Assembly (NCBI RefSeq): GCF_024756275.1 | Contig: NZ_JANUGQ010000039.1 | Location: 1-53,779, forward strand | Reading direction: 5' to 3' | Length of the DNA: 53,779 nucleotides | Origin: Streptomyces pyxinae | Lineage (GTDB): Bacteria; Actinomycetota; Actinomycetes; Streptomycetales; Streptomycetaceae | Part shown: one piece after another, positions 50,724 through 53,779 of the stretch | Position numbering within the stretch: the first letter of the stretch is position 1 | How the letters are laid out: each line of letters begins with the position of its first letter | Position numbers and translations under genes: made by a program | The notes under the pieces: model-generated | Told to the model about the DNA's origin: nothing | Databases searched by the model: none | Seen by the model: the letters and a program-made list of their open reading frames with translations, nothing else

Positions 50724-51578
50724 TCAACCCTCCTGCCGGCCCAGCAGATCCACCACCTGCCCGAGGAACCCCTCGTCCAGCATCGAGCCGACCGATGTGT
50801 CCTCCGCGCCTCCGTGCCCGGTGTCCTGGCACGCGATGCTCACCAGATAGTGGTCGTCCGGCGCCGGACCGCCGGTCAGGTCCAGTCCGAAGGTGCCGAA
50901 CGACCACTCCCCGTACGAGGCCGCGTCCCCGTCCGGCGTCTGCAGCTCCCGCCCTCCCGGACCGAAGCCGAACTGGGTGAACCCCATCCGCATGCCCTGC
51001 CCCAGCGCCTTGGTGTACGCCTCCTTCAGCGTCCAGGTCCGCAGCAGTTCGGCCTCCTGCGCGGACTCGGGCAACCGGGCGAGCCTCCTGCGCTCCGCCG
51101 CCGTGCACATCTGGCGGTGCACCTCCGAGTAGCGCAGCCTGCGCCGCGTCAGCTCGGTGTCGACCCCGATCCGGCCGAGCCGGTTGAGGCCCACCACGAC
51201 CAGGTCCAGCGTGTGGCTGAGACTGACGTCGATCTGGTCGCAGCCGCGCAGATAGGGTCTCCCGCCCGGTTTGTACGCGAGCTCCACCGCTTCCGGCAGC
51301 ACCTGGAGCGCGGCGCTCGCGGCGTGCCGCATCAGCATCCTGGACACCGCGAAGCGGTACCTGACCTCGGGTTTGTCCAGTGCGCTGAAGCGCTGCCAGT
51401 CATGGTTGCCCAGCAGGGAGCGCAGTTCGGGTCCTGAGGCCACCGCGGACCGCCACTGCTGCCAGTTCGCGTACACCACCGCGTTGCCGAAGAACGCCAC
51501 GGACTCGCGCACCCGCAGCCAGGGCCCGTCCGGGCTCGCCATCAGGATCGGCGGGGCGACCGAGCCACGCTCCGCCAT
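50724..51578 (-). CDS. Sfp-type 4'-phosphopantetheinyl transferase
   Basis: A 284-aa PPTase with the Mg motif IGVDTE (137-142) and WTLKEAYTKALGQG (182-195), plus VSLSHT (118-123) and the CoA-binding YRFAVSRMLMR region. It transfers phosphopantetheine from CoA to carrier-protein Ser, and the cluster ACP (38578-38841) is the obvious substrate. ATG at 51578 overlaps the stop of the acyl-CoA dehydrogenase gene (TGATG), so the two are translationally coupled. Confidence 0.93.
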   Translation of the reverse strand: MAERGSVAPPILMASPDGPWLRVRESVAFFGNAVVYANWQQWRSAVASGPELRSLLGNHDWQRFSALDKPEVRYRFAVSRMLMRHAASAALQVLPEAVELAYKPGGRPYLRGCDQIDVSLSHTLDLVVVGLNRLGRIGVDTELTRRRLRYSEVHRQMCTAAERRRLARLPESAQEAELLRTWTLKEAYTKALGQGMRMGFTQFGFGPGGRELQTPDGDAASYGEWSFGTFGLDLTGGPAPDDHYLVSIACQDTGHGGAEDTSVGSMLDEGFLGQVVDLLGRQEG

Positions 51579-53395
51579 CACGCCGTCCTCCCCCGGCGTC
51601 CGTGCCCGTCCGCCGTCGCACCCGGCCCGGCCGCCGTCGCACCCGGCCCGGCCGGCGCCGCACCGTGCAGGTCGTAGGCGCGCCCGGTGCGGAAGCGGGC
51701 GACCGCCTCGCCGTACACTCGCTGCACACAGCCAGGCGGCGGGTCGGGAAGCCTCTTGCCCAGCCGTCCGGCGAGCCTGCCGAGCGCGAGCACCAGCCAC
51801 GCCGGGTCGGCGAGGAAGGGGTCCGTGCCGTCGAGACGCACCCAGTGGCCGAGTGCTGCCCCGGCCGCCGCGACCAGGACGTACCGGTCCGTCAGCGCCG
51901 CCCATCGCGCGCTGGTTCCGAGGCCCCGGCCGTCCGGCTCCACCACCCGGAACCTCTCGCGCAGCTCCGCCAGCTCGGTCACGAACGTCCCGGCGATCGT
52001 GCGCAGCGCGGCCCGGGTCGCGTCGTCCCCGTGACCGGCGGGAGCACCGCCACCGTCCCGCAGTCTGCGAACGGCGCCGAGCAGCGCGGCCACGAGATGA
52101 TCCTGGCCCCCCGCCACCGCCAGCGATTCCCACACGAACGGTGACAACGGCTCCTGCGCGGCGAAGAGCAGGTCCGGCGGGTCCTGTGTCACGCCCCACG
52201 ATCTCCGTGCCAGGAACGGGAGCTGGGGAACGAGCACCGCCTGGCAGGCTGCCGTGCCCGTGTGCCCGAGCCCGGCGGCGGGCAGATCCCGCAGCAGCTT
52301 CTGCAAGAACCCCTGTGCGCCCTGCGCGCCGTCACGGCGGTAGCCCGCTGCGCCGAGCACGGTACCCAGCTCCTCCAGGTCCTCCCGCACCAGGTCGGGC
52401 ACCAGGTACTTCACCGCGGCGGCCCCCAGGTGGCCGCTGTCCGGAAACAGGTGCAGCGAGCGCAGCACCGCCGTGGCCATCGCGTCGCAGAGCAGCAGAT
52501 CGGCGAAGGCCGAGGCGAGCACCGCTGGTCGGCGGCCGCCCGGGCGGCGCTCACGGTCCGTCTCCGCCGCTCGCACAGCGGCCCGCAGTACCGTGTCGGC
52601 GGATCCGAGCAGCACCGAGGAGATCAGCGAGCGATTGAGCTGGAACGTGCGCAGGGCCAGCTCCAGACCCTGGCCCCGCTCTCCCACCAGGGCGTCGGCC
52701 GGCACCCGGCAGTCCGTGAACTCCAGCCCGGCGAACCGGCAGCCGCGCATCCCGGTGCTCAACCGCCTCGGCAACAACCGCGGTCGGTGCCGTACCGTCC
52801 CGTTGTCCTCCAGCAGCAGCACGGAGTGACTCGCCGCTCCCCGCTCTTCCCCGGTCCTCGCGTACACGACGAACGCCCTGGCCCGCTCGGCGTTGACCAC
52901 GTCGTCCTTGCGGCCGTCGAGCGTGAAACCGTGGTCGTCGGGGCGGGCGGCGAGTTCGCCCCGCCACATGGTGTTACCGTGCGCGAGGCCGTGATGCACG
53001 ATCGCCGTCCGGCCGCCGCCGCGCATCAGTTCCGCGAGCCGCGTCCGCTGGCCCCGCGAACCCGCGGCCCAGACCGCCGACGCGGCGAACAGCGAAGTGA
53101 TCCCGTACCCGAACCCCAGCGCCACATCGCGGCGGAAGACCGGGCGCAGTGTCCGGGCCAGCACATCGGCTCGCGCCAGCCGTCCGCCGAGCGCCGCAGG
53201 GACGAACTCGGCGCCGAACCCGACCGCGTCCAGCCGCCGCTCGGCCTCGGCCGGCCACTCGAACCTCTCGTCCGCCGACAGCAGGGCGGCGAAGCCGACC
53301 GGATTCGCCGCGTCGTCCGGATCCCCGAGAGCTCTCTCCACCTCCGCGATCCTTCGCCGCACCCCGGCCTCGGCCTCCGTCGTCGCCTCACTCAC
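51578..53395 (-). CDS. Long acyl-CoA dehydrogenase-like flavoprotein
   Basis: A 605-aa protein. The N-terminal and middle domains follow the acyl-CoA dehydrogenase plan (FGAEFVPAALGG; AIVHHGLAHGN; FTLDGRKDDVVNAERARAFVVYAR; LEFTDCRVPADALVGERGQGLE). It then has a helical domain and about 200 extra residues, so it is much longer than the usual 380-400. That resembles acyl-CoA oxidase-like proteins. I cannot assign the active-site base. The start is GTG at 53395 with GAGGAG upstream. Coupling to a PPTase suggests work on a carrier-bound acyl group. Confidence 0.85.
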   Translation of the reverse strand: MSEATTEAEAGVRRRIAEVERALGDPDDAANPVGFAALLSADERFEWPAEAERRLDAVGFGAEFVPAALGGRLARADVLARTLRPVFRRDVALGFGYGITSLFAASAVWAAGSRGQRTRLAELMRGGGRTAIVHHGLAHGNTMWRGELAARPDDHGFTLDGRKDDVVNAERARAFVVYARTGEERGAASHSVLLLEDNGTVRHRPRLLPRRLSTGMRGCRFAGLEFTDCRVPADALVGERGQGLELALRTFQLNRSLISSVLLGSADTVLRAAVRAAETDRERRPGGRRPAVLASAFADLLLCDAMATAVLRSLHLFPDSGHLGAAAVKYLVPDLVREDLEELGTVLGAAGYRRDGAQGAQGFLQKLLRDLPAAGLGHTGTAACQAVLVPQLPFLARRSWGVTQDPPDLLFAAQEPLSPFVWESLAVAGGQDHLVAALLGAVRRLRDGGGAPAGHGDDATRAALRTIAGTFVTELAELRERFRVVEPDGRGLGTSARWAALTDRYVLVAAAGAALGHWVRLDGTDPFLADPAWLVLALGRLAGRLGKRLPDPPPGCVQRVYGEAVARFRTGRAYDLHGAAPAGPGATAAGPGATADGHGRRGRTA

Positions 53396-53652
53396 CGGAG
53401 ACTCCTCGTCGGAGGCCAATCGCACCGTTTCGTCAACTCCCGCGCGAGGTCCCGTTCCAGTGCGCTGAGCGGGATGTCGGTCCGCAGCCTCTCCGGATGC
53501 CCGGGGAGCGGCCCGGCGAGCGGCTCCTCCTCCCCACTCCCGGGAAATCCGCCCACCAGCGACTCCCCGAACACGACCAGCCCCCGCCACAAGCCCTTTG
53601 TGACGCGCACGGCCCACAGCACCAGCAATCGCCCGACACACCTGAAAGCCAC
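53392..53652 (-). CDS. Small hypothetical protein coupled to the acyl-CoA dehydrogenase
   Basis: An 86-aa ORF starting at GTG 53652 with GGGAG upstream and ending in a GTGA overlap with the acyl-CoA dehydrogenase gene. The first 35 residues are hydrophobic and aromatic (RLLVLWAV, GLWRGLVVF), with a charged C-terminus (LSALERDLARELTKR). It might be membrane-associated. I do not recognise the family. The overlap and ribosome site support it as a real gene. Confidence 0.6.
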   Translation of the reverse strand: MAFRCVGRLLVLWAVRVTKGLWRGLVVFGESLVGGFPGSGEEEPLAGPLPGHPERLRTDIPLSALERDLARELTKRCDWPPTRSLR

Positions 53653-53685
53653 TCAGCTCACTCCCACTCCCCTACCGACCCGGCC

Positions 53686-53717
53686 ACCTTCCCTTCTCGC
53701 ACTAGACCCCGACTCGA
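53686..53717 (-). promoter_or_regulatory. Possible SARP-type box before the small ORF/ACAD/PPTase operon
   Basis: Minus strand: TCGAGTC (53717-53711), 4 bp, TCTAGTG (53706-53700), 8 bp, GAAGGT (53691-53686). The spacing matches the other boxes, but the second repeat and the hexamer are weaker. If real it puts the PPTase under the same activator. Confidence 0.35.
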
Positions 53718-53779
53718 CCGTCCCACCGGCCCCGGTCAGGCCGGTCGGCGCAGCGCGGCCGCCTCGGCCGTGGCCCCCC

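Noticed and set aside
1..53779. CRISPR arrays, tRNA/rRNA genes, insertion sequences, attachment sites
   Set aside because: I found no regularly spaced repeats with unique spacers, no cloverleaf or rRNA-like sequence, and no transposase or integrase frame.

Overview
This is a 53.8 kb piece of a high-GC actinomycete chromosome, most likely Streptomyces or a close relative. The evidence is very high GC, GTG/TTG starts, tightly overlapping operons, a SARP activator, an acyl-CoA carboxylase epsilon subunit and a mycothiol-conjugate amidase. Almost all of it is one secondary-metabolite locus: a type II (aromatic) polyketide cluster with deoxysugar genes. At its right side sits a YcaO/SagB ribosomal-peptide (azole/azoline, TOMM) cassette. 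I saw no rRNA, tRNA, insertion sequence or CRISPR array.

Layout. (1) 0.2-9.8 kb: a minus-strand sugar and supply operon. It encodes a PMP/[2Fe-2S] 3-dehydratase, an SDR, a 2,3-dehydratase, a 3-ketoreductase, an acyl-CoA carboxylase beta plus epsilon pair, and a two-component ThDP E1 alpha/beta enzyme; it diverges from a sugar epimerase. (2) 10.1-15.1 kb: two glycosyltransferases flanking an aromatase/cyclase-like gene, then an MFS pump. (3) 15.2-21.5 kb: resistance and regulation, with a quinone oxidoreductase, Mca, a second MFS pump, a TetR repressor, a hemerythrin protein and a sugar SDR. (4) 21.6-26.6 kb: a flavin hydroxylase, a PadR-like regulator, an SDR lacking its catalytic Tyr and a third MFS pump. 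(5) 26.7-37.7 kb: a long overlapping minus operon with C-9-type ketoreductase, aromatase/cyclase, acyl-CoA ligase, tandem ABM protein, FabL-like SDR, two flavin hydroxylases, dTDP-glucose synthase, 4,6-dehydratase and an aldo/keto reductase. (6) 37.9-44.1 kb: SnoaL-like protein, ACP, CLF, KS-alpha, type II thioesterase, metal-dependent cyclase and the SARP. (7) 44.4-53.7 kb: 57-aa candidate precursor, fused cyclodehydratase, SagB-like dehydrogenase, histidine kinase and response regulator, Sfp-type PPTase, a long acyl-CoA dehydrogenase and a small ORF.

How it fits together (inference). The carboxylase pair would feed malonyl-CoA to the minimal PKS. The C9-type KR, aromatase and cyclases would fold the chain, and three flavin monooxygenases plus the ABM protein would oxidise it. 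RmlA/RmlB, the 2,3-dehydratase, 3-ketoreductase and 3-dehydratase would make 2,3,6-trideoxyhexoses, with the E1 alpha/beta pair a candidate for adding a two-carbon branch at sugar C-4. Two glycosyltransferases would attach the sugars.

Reading the intergenic regions by eye, I find a recurring element: 7-bp direct repeats of TCGAG type at 11-bp period, then exactly 8 bp, then a TAnnnT/CAnnnT hexamer. This is the known geometry of SARP operators. It precedes the sugar operon, the epimerase, the Tyr-less SDR, the KR operon, the SnoaL-like gene, KS-CLF-ACP and the cyclase-TE operon, with a weaker copy before the acyl-CoA dehydrogenase/PPTase operon. This suggests the SARP at 44.1 kb controls the whole polyketide pathway and perhaps the right-hand PPTase operon. 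The RiPP cassette next to it has no such box that I can see. Whether its peptide joins the polyketide product or is a separate natural product is the main open question.
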